A stretch of 64,000 nucleotides of DNA from Hyphococcus sp. (GCA_013002535.1 JABDJK010000101.1:1-64000); one strand, 5' to 3'; counted from the stretch's first letter, positions 1 through 10,154 are shown. Numbers and translations: made by a program. Notes: generated by a model not told the origin, from the sequence alone.

Positions 1-7
1 CCAATAT

Positions 8-799
8 TCAGGCCTTGATCGAAAACGGCGAATAATCCGTCGAAGTATCGTAAATATCAACGCCTTCAGCACGCTTGAGGGCGCCAACGATCTTGTAGGT
101 CACCGGCGTCAATATTGCCTCCCAGAGCACCTTAAGCACGTAATTGGTCACCAGGACCGTGAAGACCTGGCCAGTCGTCCAGACGCCGAGAAAAGCAATT
201 GGATAGAACAGGATGCTATCGACGCCTTGGCCAACCACAGTGGACCCAATGGTTCGCCGCCAGAGATGTTTTCCTTGTGACCAGATTTTCATGCGCGCCA
301 TGACATAGGCGTTCGCCATTTCGCCGGCCCAGAACGCGATCATTGAGGCGAATACAATTCGCGGCGTCAGGCCGAAGACCTCTTGATAAGCTTCCTGCCC
401 TTCCCAGCCAGGGGCCGCCGGCAGGGCGACAACCACGAACGCCATAAATGACATGAACAAAGCAGCGATAAATCCCGTCCAGACGACCCGGCGCGCCCGC
501 GCGTACCCGTAGACCTCGGTCAGGACGTCGCCGAGCACATAGGAAAGCGGAAAGAACAAGATGCCGGCGCCGAAAACGCCGATGTCGACGCCGCCGATAT
601 TCAGATCAAAAAACTGAACCAGCTTTGCCGCGCCGATAAGATTTGAACACAACAAAATCGCGACAAACGCCGCCATCATGAAATCGAAATACTTGAAACG
701 ATGTTCGGCGAGCGATTCAGCGTTATCGACTCTTTTGATTTGCTCTTCGCTCACTGGATTATAGTCCGTATTCAGTTTGTTTATCGAACTGGTCGTCAA
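8..799 (-). CDS. Queuosine precursor transporter (YhhQ/VUT family)
   Basis: The 263-residue protein is an inner-membrane protein of the YhhQ/VUT family, whose members import queuosine precursors (preQ0/preQ1) for tRNA modification. It has a soluble N-terminus of about 35 residues and then roughly six hydrophobic segments. Family-type motifs are DVLTEVYGY near residue 92 and GQGVDS near residue 190. Length is slightly above the usual 220-240 residues because of the N-terminal extension. It lies just downstream of the amidohydrolase gene on the same strand, 9 bases apart, so the two may be co-transcribed, although no functional link is obvious. The family call is firm; the exact substrate is inferred. 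Confidence 0.88.
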   Translation of the reverse strand: MTTSSINKLNTDYNPVSEEQIKRVDNAESLAEHRFKYFDFMMAAFVAILLCSNLIGAAKLVQFFDLNIGGVDIGVFGAGILFFPLSYVLGDVLTEVYGYARARRVVWTGFIAALFMSFMAFVVVALPAAPGWEGQEAYQEVFGLTPRIVFASMIAFWAGEMANAYVMARMKIWSQGKHLWRRTIGSTVVGQGVDSILFYPIAFLGVWTTGQVFTVLVTNYVLKVLWEAILTPVTYKIVGALKRAEGVDIYDTSTDYSPFSIKA

Positions 800-808
800 A
801 AGCCGGCG

Positions 809-2515
809 TTAGTCGCCGTCCCATCCCGACCAGCCCGGCCCCCGCACAACTCGGCCCGCTTTCGCGCCAGTATGAGCTTCGTCCTTGATGGTGTGTACGC
901 CATTTACAAATACATGCGCCACGCCTGTCGCCAACTGGTGTGGTTCGGCAAATGTTGCATTGTCCTGGATTGTTGCCGGATCAAACACAACGACATCGCC
1001 GTAAAAACCTTCCGCCAGTTGACCCCGGTCGCGAATTTTCAAATGTTCCGCCGGTTGAGACGTCAGCTTACGGATTGCTTCTTCAATTGTAATTACGCCG
1101 TCGTCGCGAACATACTTCGCGAATATGCGCGCGAAATTGCCGTATGCGCGTGGATGCGTGCTTTGGTTCAGAAATATTCCTTCCGGCGCATAAACCCCGC
1201 CATCGGAGCCAAAGCTGACCCAAGGCCGAGATATCTTCTTTGCCAGATTTGCTTCCGACATCGAAAAGTAGACAACCTGAACCCGGCTGCCGTCTTCAAT
1301 AACAAGATCCATGGCCGCGTCTTCAGGTGAAACGCCGCGCTCCTCAGCGACATCGGCCAGTGTGCGCCCGATATATTCTCGCAACGCCGGATTGCGGAAC
1401 CCAACGAGCAATACGCCGTCTGCGCCGCCGGCGTTGTATATGCCGCTCACAAACTCATCGGACGGATTGCGGATCGCCTCTATGACGCGCGCGCGATTTT
1501 CCGGATCCTGCAACCGCTTTTTCCATTTCTCATAACCGCCTTCCTGCACCCACAGCGGCATCGCCGCATCTAGCCCCGTGGAGCTTGCCGGATATGTGTA
1601 CATATCCGCTGTTATGCGAACGCCATCGGCGCGGGCGGCCTCGACCTTCTCGAACACTTGTTCCAGCTTGTCCCAATTATCCTGGCCAGAGGCCTTGAGA
1701 TGATAGATTTCTGATGGCGCGCCTGAGCCGCGCGCGATTGCGATTAGCTCATCGACCGCCTCGGGCAATTGCCGGCCTTCGTTCCGAATGTGCGAGATAT
1801 ACATGCCGCCCGATTCAGCGGCGGCAGACGCCAGCGCAATCAATTCTTCGGTTGAGGCGAAATTCGCGGGCGCATAGATCAGCGATGACCCGACGCCAAG
1901 GGCGCCTTCATCCATTGCAGCGCGCACCATGTCCTGCATTTCGATAATTTCCTCGGGCGTCGCTTCGCGATTTTCGAGGCCGACAACTTCGGCGCGCAAT
2001 GTCGTCGCGCCAACGAACGATGCAACGTTCGGTGATACGCCGCGCGCCTCCAGAAATTTAAGATATTCGTCAAGCGTCGACCATTCGATATCGTATTTGA
2101 TATCGCCCTGACGCGCTTTGCGTTCGGCTTTCGTTTTCTCCGACCAGGGACCCCAGGAAACGCCCTCGCCAAAAACTTCCAACGTTACGCCCTGACGCAG
2201 ATCAGACATCCCTCTGCCATCTTCGATTAAGCCTTCAACGCCCCAACTCAGCATATTGATGAAGCCTGGCGCCACAGCCATGCCTTGCGCATCAATTTCA
2301 TTGCGGCCGGTCGCGTCAGATAAATCGCCGATTGCTGCTATTCGGTCACCAATTATCGCGATATCGGCGGCAACGCCTGCCGCGCCAGTTCCGTCGTATA
2401 CCGTGCCGCTCCGAATAATGACGTCATATTGATCACTGGCGGTTGCCGCCTGTTCAGACGGTGAACACGCCATAGCCAATATGCTGAATAGGATTGCCGC
2501 GAGGCGAATTGTCAT
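809..2515 (-). CDS. D-aminoacylase-like amidohydrolase, lipoprotein
   Basis: The 568-residue protein resembles N-acyl-D-amino-acid deacylases of the amidohydrolase superfamily. The N-terminus is a lipoprotein signal with an AMAC lipobox at residues 14-17, so it is probably membrane-anchored and periplasmic. Family-like stretches include ISHIRNEG, YHLKASGQ and WVSFGSDG, which would carry metal or catalytic residues, and a C-terminal composite-beta domain with GFYGDVVVFDP. Oddly, the first beta-strand metal motif (usually GFID-HxHDD) reads GFINMLSWGVEG here and has no His pair. The protein therefore belongs to a divergent subgroup, and its metal content or activity may differ. Substrate unknown; the superfamily call is secure. 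Confidence 0.85.
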   Translation of the reverse strand: MTIRLAAILFSILAMACSPSEQAATASDQYDVIIRSGTVYDGTGAAGVAADIAIIGDRIAAIGDLSDATGRNEIDAQGMAVAPGFINMLSWGVEGLIEDGRGMSDLRQGVTLEVFGEGVSWGPWSEKTKAERKARQGDIKYDIEWSTLDEYLKFLEARGVSPNVASFVGATTLRAEVVGLENREATPEEIIEMQDMVRAAMDEGALGVGSSLIYAPANFASTEELIALASAAAESGGMYISHIRNEGRQLPEAVDELIAIARGSGAPSEIYHLKASGQDNWDKLEQVFEKVEAARADGVRITADMYTYPASSTGLDAAMPLWVQEGGYEKWKKRLQDPENRARVIEAIRNPSDEFVSGIYNAGGADGVLLVGFRNPALREYIGRTLADVAEERGVSPEDAAMDLVIEDGSRVQVVYFSMSEANLAKKISRPWVSFGSDGGVYAPEGIFLNQSTHPRAYGNFARIFAKYVRDDGVITIEEAIRKLTSQPAEHLKIRDRGQLAEGFYGDVVVFDPATIQDNATFAEPHQLATGVAHVFVNGVHTIKDEAHTGAKAGRVVRGPGWSGWDGD

Positions 2516-2738
2516 TGGTGCGCTCCCGAATCTGCCAGAATTGGAACTATACGGGAGCGGCGCGATAAAACGAAACCGGCGTCGACAAATTGCCGGCGCC
2601 AGCCGTCCCGCTTACGATTGGCAGGTAATGTTAGTTCCCACAGCCGACCGTCTGGATAGAAGCAGGTTTGTCTGAAATGTAACCTGCACTTTGGGTCGTT
2701 GAATGTGCGAAAAATCACAAATCCGGAATTTTAATCTT

Positions 2739-3515
2739 TTAATTACGAGCGTTACGACTTGAAACCAGAGCCTTTATAGCGCCGCGCAACGTGCGGACTT
2801 CGGCAGCGGAAAATCCGGCATGGGCGAATGCTGCTCGCAAATTACGGATCATGCCGCTTCGTTTTTCCGGCGGAAAGAAGAACCCCGCATCGTCAAGTTC
2901 ATCGATGAAGTGTTGGGATAATCGCTCGACATCCGCATGGTGCGCAAGATCATCGCCGCCGCCAGCAGCTTGCGGCGCAGCATCGCCAGCACTCTTCGCC
3001 CATTCATAGGCGATTAAAAGCGCCGCTTGTGACAAATTTATCGAGGCGAAGGCCGGATTGGCGGGCGCCGTCACGATGGCGTTTGCGCGCGCAACATCAT
3101 CGCTCGAAAGACCGTTGCGCTCTCCGCCAAACAGAACCGCGCAGCGCTGCCCCTCGCTGATGCGTGCGCGCAAATTGCTCGCCGCGGCGGCTGGTTCGAG
3201 CACCGGCGTGGTCAACTCCCGAACGCGCGCCGTCGCTGCGACAACATAATTACAATCGGCGATGGCGTCTGCGACGCATGTGAACACTTCGGTCTCATCG
3301 ATCACAATGCTCGCGCCGGACGCCGTCGCCGCCGCTTTTGGATTTGGCCAGCCGTCACGCGGATTGACCAGTCGCAATCCCGAAACGCCGAAATTCAGCA
3401 TTGCACGCGCAGCGGCGCCGATATTTTCCCCCATCTGTGGTTCAACCAAAACAAAGAGCGGCGCCGGCGCGAGATTTTCACGCACTTTCGCCCGGCTAAC
3501 TCTCTGTTTTGTCAC
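2739..3515 (-). CDS. trmJ: tRNA (cytidine/uridine-2'-O-)-methyltransferase TrmJ-like
   Basis: The 258-residue protein is a SPOUT-class methyltransferase of the TrmH/TrmJ family, which 2'-O-methylates the wobble-adjacent position 32 of tRNA using S-adenosylmethionine. The N-terminal motif VEPQMGENIGAAARAM (about residues 24-39) carries the Asn-Arg-type substrate residues. The C-terminal trefoil knot is visible as FGGERNGLSSDD followed by NLSQAALLIAYEW. A short alpha-helical C-terminal extension follows, as in TrmJ. It is divergent from icd, with 127 bases between them that must hold both promoters. TrmJ is the best match among TrmH-family members, but the target nucleotide is inferred. Confidence 0.85.
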   Translation of the reverse strand: MTKQRVSRAKVRENLAPAPLFVLVEPQMGENIGAAARAMLNFGVSGLRLVNPRDGWPNPKAAATASGASIVIDETEVFTCVADAIADCNYVVAATARVRELTTPVLEPAAAASNLRARISEGQRCAVLFGGERNGLSSDDVARANAIVTAPANPAFASINLSQAALLIAYEWAKSAGDAAPQAAGGGDDLAHHADVERLSQHFIDELDDAGFFFPPEKRSGMIRNLRAAFAHAGFSAAEVRTLRGAIKALVSSRNARN

Positions 3516-3642
3516 TGATCCTCCTGGAATTCCTCGCCTGCGCCCTTTAACCCACGCCGCGCCAATGTTATAGGCCCCACGAAATTACAAATCTCCACTT
3601 ATCGCAAACCCGTTCGGGCAAAACAATTCAGCAGGTTTATCA

Positions 3643-4857
3643 ATGCAAAAAATAAAAGTCGAAACGCCAATCGTTGAGATGGATGGTGACGAAATGACCC
3701 GGATCATCTGGCAGATGATCAAGGACAAGCTGATCCATCCCTATCTCGATATTGACCTGAAATATTTCGACCTCGGCATTGAAAGCCGCGACGCCACCGA
3801 CGACCAAATTACCGTCGAGGCCGCGGAAGCGACCAAGAAATACGGCGTTGCGGTGAAATGCGCGACCATCACGCCCGACGAAGCACGCGTTGAGGAATTC
3901 AACCTGAAGCAGATGTGGCGTTCGCCCAACGGAACGATCCGAAACATTCTAGGCGGCGTTGTTTTCCGCGAGCCGATTATCATCTCAAATGTGCCGCGCC
4001 TCGTGCCCGGTTGGACGCAACCGATCATCATCGGTCGACACGCGTTCGGCGACCAGTATCGAGCAACGGACATGCTGTTCCCTGGCCCGGGCAAATTGAA
4101 ATTGTCGTGGGAAGGTGAGAATGGCGACACGATCGAGCATGAAGTGTTCGACGCGCCCTCATCCGGCATTTACATGGGGATGTATAATCTCGACGATTCA
4201 ATCCGCGATTTTGCCCGCGCCTGTTTCAATTATGGCATCATGCGCAAATACCCGGTTTATCTGTCGACAAAAAACACCATCATGAAAAAATATGATGGCC
4301 GCTTTAAAGATATCTTCGAAGAAATCTATGAAGCTGAATTCAAGGAGAAGTTCGCTGAATTCAAAGGCACCTACGAGCACCGCTTGATCGACGACATGGT
4401 TGCAGCATGTATGAAGTGGTCCGGCGGGTATGTCTGGGCGTGTAAAAATTATGACGGCGATGTTCAATCCGACACGGTTGCACAAGGCTTCGGTTCGCTC
4501 GGCCTTATGACATCTGTATTGATGACGCCGGACGGCAAAACGGTCGAAGCTGAAGCGGCTCACGGCACGGTCACGCGTCACTATCGCCAGCATCAAAAGG
4601 GCGAGGCGACGTCAACGAATTCCATCGCGTCAATGTACGCCTGGACCCGCGGCCTTACCTATCGCGGCAAACAGGATGGCAACGAAGATCTGATCAAGTT
4701 TGCGGAAACACTGGAGCGAACCATCATCAAAACGGTGGAAAGCGGAAACATGACCAAGGATCTGGCGCTGTTGATTGGGGCCGACCAAAAATGGCTGACC
4801 ACGACCGGTTTCATCGAAAAAGTCGATGAAAACTTCCAAAAGGCAATGGGCGTTTAA
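3643..4857 (+). CDS. icd: NADP-dependent isocitrate dehydrogenase (IDH1/2 type)
   Basis: The 404-residue cytoplasmic enzyme oxidatively decarboxylates isocitrate to 2-oxoglutarate in the TCA cycle. It is of the eukaryote-like dimeric NADP type found in alphaproteobacteria rather than the E. coli type. Motifs are [13 protein letters not shown] (residues 12-24), [15 protein letters not shown], which binds isocitrate, and [14 protein letters not shown] near the NADP site. Length matches the family exactly. An AGG-type ribosome site lies upstream of the chosen ATG, and a possible weak terminator follows at 4896-4917. Its proximity to alaS and recA is an arrangement seen in alphaproteobacteria. 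Very confident. Confidence 0.97.
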   Translation: MQKIKVETPIVEMDGDEMTRIIWQMIKDKLIHPYLDIDLKYFDLGIESRDATDDQITVEAAEATKKYGVAVKCATITPDEARVEEFNLKQMWRSPNGTIRNILGGVVFREPIIISNVPRLVPGWTQPIIIGRHAFGDQYRATDMLFPGPGKLKLSWEGENGDTIEHEVFDAPSSGIYMGMYNLDDSIRDFARACFNYGIMRKYPVYLSTKNTIMKKYDGRFKDIFEEIYEAEFKEKFAEFKGTYEHRLIDDMVAACMKWSGGYVWACKNYDGDVQSDTVAQGFGSLGLMTSVLMTPDGKTVEAEAAHGTVTRHYRQHQKGEATSTNSIASMYAWTRGLTYRGKQDGNEDLIKFAETLERTIIKTVESGNMTKDLALLIGADQKWLTTTGFIEKVDENFQKAMGV

Positions 4858-4895
4858 CCGCCGAAGACCCAAGGATTCCGCGCCATATTGGCAAT

Positions 4896-4917
4896 AGCTG
4901 GCGGTTTCGCCGCTTTT
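4896..4917 (+). terminator. Possible weak terminator after icd
   Basis: A small hairpin, AGC-(T bulge)-GGCG / CGCC-GCT with a GTTT loop, is followed by a run of four T residues. It sits about 40 bases after the icd stop. The stem is short and bulged, so termination efficiency is uncertain. Confidence 0.4.
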
Positions 4918-5020
4918 CCTCCCGGAATCGAGGCGGCTTACCGCAAGGCCTATCGATTTGTGCGATGCGACATGCCATCTTCCCGGAAGTATCGCGTTTT
5001 AGTTCGTTTGGAGAAATCTA

Positions 5021-5683
5021 ATGAAGTCTCAAATCACCGCAGTATCTCTCGCAGCGCTAATCGCCATTTCCGGCCAGGCGCTTGCTGGTGATGAACGCCG
5101 ATTTGACCTTCCAGATTTTGATCGCATCGATCTTTCGTCGGGCGTTGTCCTCATTGCTGACGTCGGCGAGGCTCAGTCCGTATTGGTCAAAACCGATCAC
5201 GGTGATTTTTCCGATTTCAAGATTGAAGTCGATAACGGCGAATTGAATGTTACGCGTAAATGGAATCGGTTGAGCTGGCATCAAAACAAGTCCGACTACA
5301 AAGTTCTGGTTACAGTGCCGAACCTGAAAGGCCTTGAGGCGTCATCCGGGTCTCACGCGAAAGTTTCAAATCTCGATGCAGAATCGTTTTTCATCGACCT
5401 TTCAAGCGGCGCCCATGCCTCGCTTGAAGGCAATTGTGATAATTGTTCACTGGACCTTTCGAGCGGCGCCAACCTTCACGCGAAAAACCTGGAATGCGAT
5501 GCGGCGGAAATTGACGTATCCAGCGGCGGGTTTGGTGAGCTCAAAGTTCTCAGTTCGGTTAACGCCGACGCATCAAGCGGCGGCAAAGTTGTCGTTTACG
5601 GCAGCCCGGCAATTCGCAGCGTCGATAAGTCGTCCGGCGGACGGATCAAATTTGTCTCCGCAGCGCAAGCAAGTCGCGACTAG
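5021..5683 (+). CDS. Exported head-GIN (DUF2807) domain protein
   Basis: The 220-residue protein has a signal peptide ending near ALA at about residue 22 and is therefore exported to the periplasm or outer membrane. The rest is a DUF2807/GIN-type beta-helix. The SSG turn motif recurs at regular spacing (DLSSGVV, EASSGSH, DLSSGAH, DLSSGAN, DVSSGGF, DASSGGK, DKSSGGR), consistent with successive coils of a right-handed beta-helix. No enzymatic role is known for the family. A ribosome site (TTTGGAGAAATCTA) precedes the ATG. Its stop overlaps the stop of the convergent channel gene in the shared palindrome CTAG at 5680-5683. Confidence 0.85.
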   Translation: MKSQITAVSLAALIAISGQALAGDERRFDLPDFDRIDLSSGVVLIADVGEAQSVLVKTDHGDFSDFKIEVDNGELNVTRKWNRLSWHQNKSDYKVLVTVPNLKGLEASSGSHAKVSNLDAESFFIDLSSGAHASLEGNCDNCSLDLSSGANLHAKNLECDAAEIDVSSGGFGELKVLSSVNADASSGGKVVVYGSPAIRSVDKSSGGRIKFVSAAQASRD

Positions 5684-6906
5684 TCTTCAATTTTTTCCGG
5701 CGCTTTTTCTTCCGCGTCCGCCAACGGATCTGCGGCCGCAGCGATTGCGTTGCGTAATTTTTGGTAAAGCCGAGGGTGCGAGCGCGACAGAGTCCTGAAA
5801 TCTTCAATATCAAGGACGATCAGATCGCAAATCGCTTCCGCTGTCGCAGTTTCGGCCTGAACGCCGGTCAGCAAAGAATGCGCGCCCCAGAAATCGCCCT
5901 CACCCAGTTTCACGGGCTCAAGTTCCGGGCGATCATTGTCACTGATCAAAACCGAACCCGACCCGACAACAAAAAGCGCCCCGGGCTGCTCGCCATCAAC
6001 TGCGATGACGGACCCTTTTGGCGCGGTGCGCGCCTTTAGGACGTTCATGACATCTGCGATCTCGTCCGGCGCAAGGTCGCTATAGATGGATGTGCGCGCC
6101 ACCATACCCCAGGACACAATAAAATCCTGGCGCCGGAATTCGTCCATAAATCCGCTCGCGATGATGCCGATCGGTAGCGCGAAAAACCCGAGGCCGCAAA
6201 TCATGACAATACCGGCGAGGAGTTTCCCCAATGGCGTTTCCGGCGTTACGTCGCCATAGCCAACCGTAGTCAGCGTTGCGATCGCCCACCACATGGCTTC
6301 GGGCACGGTCGCAAATTTTGAGCCCGGCCGGTTTCCTTCTGCGAGGTAAAGCAATGACGCCGCGATGATGATCATCGCGATGAGCACAATGAGAACGCCA
6401 AGGAGCGCTGATCGTTCGCGCGATAAGACGCGCAACATTGTGTTAAACGCCGGCGAAAACCGCGCAAGCTTGAAAAACCGGAGCAGTCGTAAAATCCGCA
6501 AGACGCGCAAATCCAATTGGAACAGCATGCCGAACCAGTAGGGCGCGATTGCCAGAAAATCGACGACCATGAATGGACTGCGTGCAAATTTGAGGCGCGC
6601 GCGCCAGGCCGGCAGCCCCCGAAACGGCGGATGCTCCGTACACACCCAAAGACGCGCAAGATATTCCGCCGTGAAGATCAAGATCGAAACGAAATCGAAA
6701 AGTCTAAAAAAGACGGCATGCGCGTCGTGTATGGACGGCACCGTTTCGAGCGTGAAGGCAACGACGTTAAGGATGATAAGCGTCGCCATCGCGCTCTCAA
6801 AAGCGCGGCTTTGCCAGTCATAGGAATGACCGGATTCCAGAACCTTATAGAGGCGCGTTTTTAGCGTCGGAAAAAATCCGGGCGCGTCATGCGCTCTATC
6901 GCTCAT
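5680..6906 (-). CDS. Voltage-sensor-type K+ channel with cyclic-nucleotide-binding domain
   Basis: The 408-residue protein is a six-transmembrane potassium channel of the bacterial CNG/MlotiK1-like group. S1 to S4 span roughly residues 35-160, and S4 is arginine-rich (LRVLRILRLLRFFKLARF). The pore loop carries the selectivity filter TTVGYGD near residue 215. A C-terminal cyclic-nucleotide-binding fold (about 280-390) includes a GEGDFWGAHSLL phosphate-binding-cassette-like segment. Ligand and gating are inferred from the family. The gene is 52 bases downstream of alaS on the same strand; a GC-rich hairpin without a T-run lies between them, so partial co-transcription is possible. A GGGGAGA ribosome site precedes the ATG. 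Confidence 0.92.
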   Translation of the reverse strand: MSDRAHDAPGFFPTLKTRLYKVLESGHSYDWQSRAFESAMATLIILNVVAFTLETVPSIHDAHAVFFRLFDFVSILIFTAEYLARLWVCTEHPPFRGLPAWRARLKFARSPFMVVDFLAIAPYWFGMLFQLDLRVLRILRLLRFFKLARFSPAFNTMLRVLSRERSALLGVLIVLIAMIIIAASLLYLAEGNRPGSKFATVPEAMWWAIATLTTVGYGDVTPETPLGKLLAGIVMICGLGFFALPIGIIASGFMDEFRRQDFIVSWGMVARTSIYSDLAPDEIADVMNVLKARTAPKGSVIAVDGEQPGALFVVGSGSVLISDNDRPELEPVKLGEGDFWGAHSLLTGVQAETATAEAICDLIVLDIEDFRTLSRSHPRLYQKLRNAIAAAADPLADAEEKAPEKIED

Positions 6907-6958
6907 GTTTCTCTCCCCGGGTTTGCCGCGTCAGGGGGCAATCCCCTGGCGCGCCGGA

Positions 6959-9622
6959 TCAGGCGTTGGCCGCAATTTCAATCTGTTTTGCGATCGCTTC
7001 AATAGCGGCGCAGGCCTTTTCACCGTCGGGTCCGCCAGCTTGCGCCATGTCTGGGCGCCCGCCGCCGCCTTTTCCACCAACGGCCTCAGCCCCAACGCGA
7101 ACCAGGTCAACGGCGGAGATCTTTGCAGACAAGTCTTTTGAAACGCCAACAGCAAGCGCCGCCTTGCCGTCATTGACGCCAATATAGGCGGCGACGCCCT
7201 CCCCCAGCCGGCCTTTTGCTTCATCAACGAGACCGCGCAAGTCTTTTGGGGCCACGCCGTCGAGGACGCGGCCGGCGAATTTGACGCCGGCTATATCTTT
7301 GACGTCGTCAGCGGGCGCGCCGCCCCCGCCCGTCACAAGCGCTCGCTTTGCATCCGACAATTCGCGTTCCAATTTTTTGCGCTCGGCGACCAGCGCTTCG
7401 ATCCGCGAGGTCAATTCAGCCGGTGTAGATTTCAGGCTTTGCGCCGCCGCCGCAGCGATAGCGCCATGCTCTTCGAGATAGAGACGCGCCGCCTCGCCGG
7501 TCTGACATTCGACGCGGCGTACGCCCGCAGCAACTGCACTTTCGCCGGTGATTTTGAACAACGCAATATCACCTGTGCGAGAGACATGGGTGCCGCCGCA
7601 AAGCTCAACGGAATAAGGTTTGCCTGAACCATCCAGCGCCTCGCCCATAGTCAGCACCCGGACGTCCTCGTCATATTTTTCGCCAAAGAGCGCGATGGCG
7701 CCCGCCTCAACCGCGTCATCATAGGGCATGATGCGGGTTTCAACATGCGTGTTTTGCCGGATAACTGCGTTAACGCGGCGTTCGATCTCGGCGGTCTCGT
7801 CGTCAGTCAGTGTTTTTGGATGAGAGAAATCAAAACGCATACGGTCCGGTGCTACGAGCGAGCCTTTCTGGGTGACATGCTTGCCGAGCACTTCGCGCAG
7901 CGCGGCGTGCATAATATGCGTTACCGAGTGGTTGGACCGGATGCGCGAACGGCGCTCAACATCAATCATTAAATGCGCAGCGTCGCCCGCTCCAATGGCG
8001 CCCTTCTCGATTTTGCCGATATGGACGAATAATACGCCAGCGCGTTTTTTAACGTCGGAAATAACAATCTCCGCGCCACTATCCGTCGCAATGCGACCGG
8101 CGTCGCCGATCTGGCCGCCGGCCTCGGCGTAAAACGGCGTCTGGTTGAAGACGAGTTGCACCTCGTCACCGGCATTTGCCTCCGCGACAGGGGCGCCGTC
8201 TTTGACAATCGCCTGAACGACCGCTTCGGCGTCATCATGGATGTACCCGAGAAACTCTGACGCGCCGTGTTCACTGCGCAAATCGAACCACACGCTTTCA
8301 TCCGCTTCGTCGCCCGACCCCGCCCAAGCGGCGCGAGCGGCGGCGCGTTGCGCATCCATTGCCGCATCAAATCCGGCGGTGTCGACGTCGCGGCCCTGTC
8401 GGCGCAGCGCATCCTGCGTTAAATCGAGGGGGAAACCATATGTGTCGTAAAGTTTAAACGCCGCCTCGCCGGGCAAAGCTTCTCCCTCGCTCAGCCCCCC
8501 GACTTCATCATCGAGCAAACGAAGCCCGCGATCGAGGAGCGACTTAAATTTTTCTTCCTCGGCGCGAAGCGTTTCGGTGATCAGCGCTTCGGCGCGCGAT
8601 AGCTCCGGAAAGGCGCCGCCCATCTCGCGGACCAAGACCGGCGCCAAGAGGGCGAGCAATGGCTCGCGGGCGCCAAGCCCGTGGGCGTAACGCATGGCGC
8701 GCCGCATGATCCGCCGCAGGACATAACCGCGCCCTTCATTCGACGGCGCGACGCCGTCAGCGATCAGGAAACCTGTCGCACGCAGATGATCCGCAATCAC
8801 GCGGTGCGCCGGGGCGTCCTCGCCTTCGGCTTTGCGGCCGGTCAGTTCCACCGACGCATTGATCAGTGTCTTGAATAAATCGATGTCGTAATTGTCGTGA
8901 ACGCCTTGCAGGACGGCGGCAATACGCTCCAGTCCCATGCCCGTATCGATGGACGGCTTGGGCAAATCAACTTGTGCCCCATCGCCATGCTTTTCAAATT
9001 GCATGAAGACGAGGTTCCAGATCTCCACAAAGCGATCGCCATCCTCGTCAGGAGAACCCGGCGGACCGCCCGGAATATGATCGCCATGATCGTAGAAAAT
9101 TTCAGAGCATGGGCCGCACGGACCGGTGTCGCCCATGGCCCAAAAATTATCATGGGTCGGAATGCGGATGATACGGGCTTCGGGCAATCCGGAAATCTTG
9201 CGCCACAGATCAAACGCTTCATCGTCAGTGTGATAGACAGTGACAGTCAGGCGGTCTGCAGCGAGGCCGAAATCTTTGTGGACTAGCGTCCAGGCCGCGT
9301 CGATCGCCCCCTCCTTGAAATAGTCGCCAAAAGAAAAGTTGCCGAGCATCTCGAAAAACGTGTGATGCCGCGCAGTGTAGCCGACATTATCGAGATCATT
9401 GTGCTTGCCGCCGGCGCGAACGCATTTTTGCGACGTCGCGGCGCGCTTGTAATCGCGTGTCTCGGCGCCGGTAAAAATATTTTTGAACGGCACCATGCCG
9501 GCATTGACGAACATCAGCGTCGGATCGTTTTGCGGAACGAGCGGCGCTGACGGCTGGATCGAATGGCCGCGCTTTTCGAAGAAATCGAGAAATTGTGCGC
9601 GGATGTCCTTTAGGGAAGTCAT
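6959..9622 (-). CDS. alaS: Alanyl-tRNA synthetase
   Basis: The 887-residue enzyme charges tRNA-Ala. The start chosen is the ATG at 9622 ([20 protein letters not shown]), the usual N-terminus. The open frame extends 26 codons further, but that stretch overlaps a strong terminator hairpin (9680-9720) and has no AlaRS character. Domains in order are the class II catalytic core ([22 protein letters not shown]), a tRNA-recognition helical domain, the editing domain with the zinc-site motifs NHSVTHIMH and CGGTH, and the C-terminal C-Ala domain with [12 protein letters not shown]. Length fits the family. It lies downstream of recA and a VOC gene on the same strand. Confidence 0.97.
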   Translation of the reverse strand: MTSLKDIRAQFLDFFEKRGHSIQPSAPLVPQNDPTLMFVNAGMVPFKNIFTGAETRDYKRAATSQKCVRAGGKHNDLDNVGYTARHHTFFEMLGNFSFGDYFKEGAIDAAWTLVHKDFGLAADRLTVTVYHTDDEAFDLWRKISGLPEARIIRIPTHDNFWAMGDTGPCGPCSEIFYDHGDHIPGGPPGSPDEDGDRFVEIWNLVFMQFEKHGDGAQVDLPKPSIDTGMGLERIAAVLQGVHDNYDIDLFKTLINASVELTGRKAEGEDAPAHRVIADHLRATGFLIADGVAPSNEGRGYVLRRIMRRAMRYAHGLGAREPLLALLAPVLVREMGGAFPELSRAEALITETLRAEEEKFKSLLDRGLRLLDDEVGGLSEGEALPGEAAFKLYDTYGFPLDLTQDALRRQGRDVDTAGFDAAMDAQRAAARAAWAGSGDEADESVWFDLRSEHGASEFLGYIHDDAEAVVQAIVKDGAPVAEANAGDEVQLVFNQTPFYAEAGGQIGDAGRIATDSGAEIVISDVKKRAGVLFVHIGKIEKGAIGAGDAAHLMIDVERRSRIRSNHSVTHIMHAALREVLGKHVTQKGSLVAPDRMRFDFSHPKTLTDDETAEIERRVNAVIRQNTHVETRIMPYDDAVEAGAIALFGEKYDEDVRVLTMGEALDGSGKPYSVELCGGTHVSRTGDIALFKITGESAVAAGVRRVECQTGEAARLYLEEHGAIAAAAAQSLKSTPAELTSRIEALVAERKKLERELSDAKRALVTGGGGAPADDVKDIAGVKFAGRVLDGVAPKDLRGLVDEAKGRLGEGVAAYIGVNDGKAALAVGVSKDLSAKISAVDLVRVGAEAVGGKGGGGRPDMAQAGGPDGEKACAAIEAIAKQIEIAANA

Positions 9623-9679
9623 GGTTTTTCTGGCGCTCGCCCGGGCTTGAGGCGCCGGCGATCTGGCCAGCGCAAAACG

Positions 9680-9720
9680 AAAAAAGCCACACGGGGGCAA
9701 GACCTTAATGCCCCCGCGCG
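9680..9720 (-). terminator. Strong intrinsic terminator ahead of alaS
   Basis: Read on the minus strand, a 12-bp stem (arms 9709-9720 and 9688-9699, two G-U pairs, 9-base loop) is followed after two bases by six T residues (9685-9680). It lies 66 bases after the VOC stop and 57 bases before the alaS ATG. It either ends the VOC transcript or acts as an attenuator in the alaS leader. Confidence 0.8.
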
Positions 9721-9785
9721 GACAAACTGTTTAACGCGTCTCAAGCCGACCAGTCTAGCCAAAAGGACGTTTGCGACCTGCGCCT

Positions 9786-10154
9786 TTAGGTCATGCAGAA
9801 GAAATTGAGCTTGTTCCCGTCCGGGTCGCGGAAATAACCAGCGTAGAAGCTATCGCCGCGCGGGCCGGCGGGCCCTTCGTCTTTGGCGCCGAGCTCCATC
9901 GCTTTTTTATAGAGCCGATCGACGGTTTCCGGCTTGTCGCAGGCGATCGCCGCCATGACCCCGTTGCCAACGGTCGCAGGATTGCCGTCATTCGGTTTGA
10001 TCACCGAGAGCCCGCATTTCGTCGGGTCATTGGCCCAGGCGACAAAGCTATCGGATTCCATAAAGCGTTTGGCGCCAATCTCACCGAGCAATTCGTCGTA
10101 GAACTTAGAGGATTTCTCAATGTCGTTGGTGCCGAGGGTAATATATCCGAGCAT
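9786..10154 (-). CDS. VOC-family (glyoxalase/bleomycin-resistance fold) protein
   Basis: The 122-residue protein is a single vicinal-oxygen-chelate domain made of two beta-alpha-beta-beta-beta units. The start MLGYITLGTNDIEKSSKFY and the end YFRDPDGNKLNFFC are the typical first and last strands of this superfamily; the final Asn/Phe strand often contributes a metal ligand. Members range from glyoxalases to resistance proteins and isomerases, so no substrate can be named. It sits between recA and alaS on the same strand, flanked by a terminator on each side (10202-10241 and 9680-9720). It therefore probably has its own promoter in the 48-base stretch after the recA terminator, or relies on readthrough. 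Confidence 0.85.
   Translation of the reverse strand: MLGYITLGTNDIEKSSKFYDELLGEIGAKRFMESDSFVAWANDPTKCGLSVIKPNDGNPATVGNGVMAAIACDKPETVDRLYKKAMELGAKDEGPAGPRGDSFYAGYFRDPDGNKLNFFCMT

Noticed and set aside
701-1330. 209-codon open frame opposite the transporter and amidohydrolase genes
   Set aside because: It is a shadow of two well-supported minus-strand genes and crosses their junction.
9623-9700. N-terminal 26-codon extension of alaS
   Set aside because: It overlaps a strong terminator hairpin, and the following ATG gives the standard AlaRS start.
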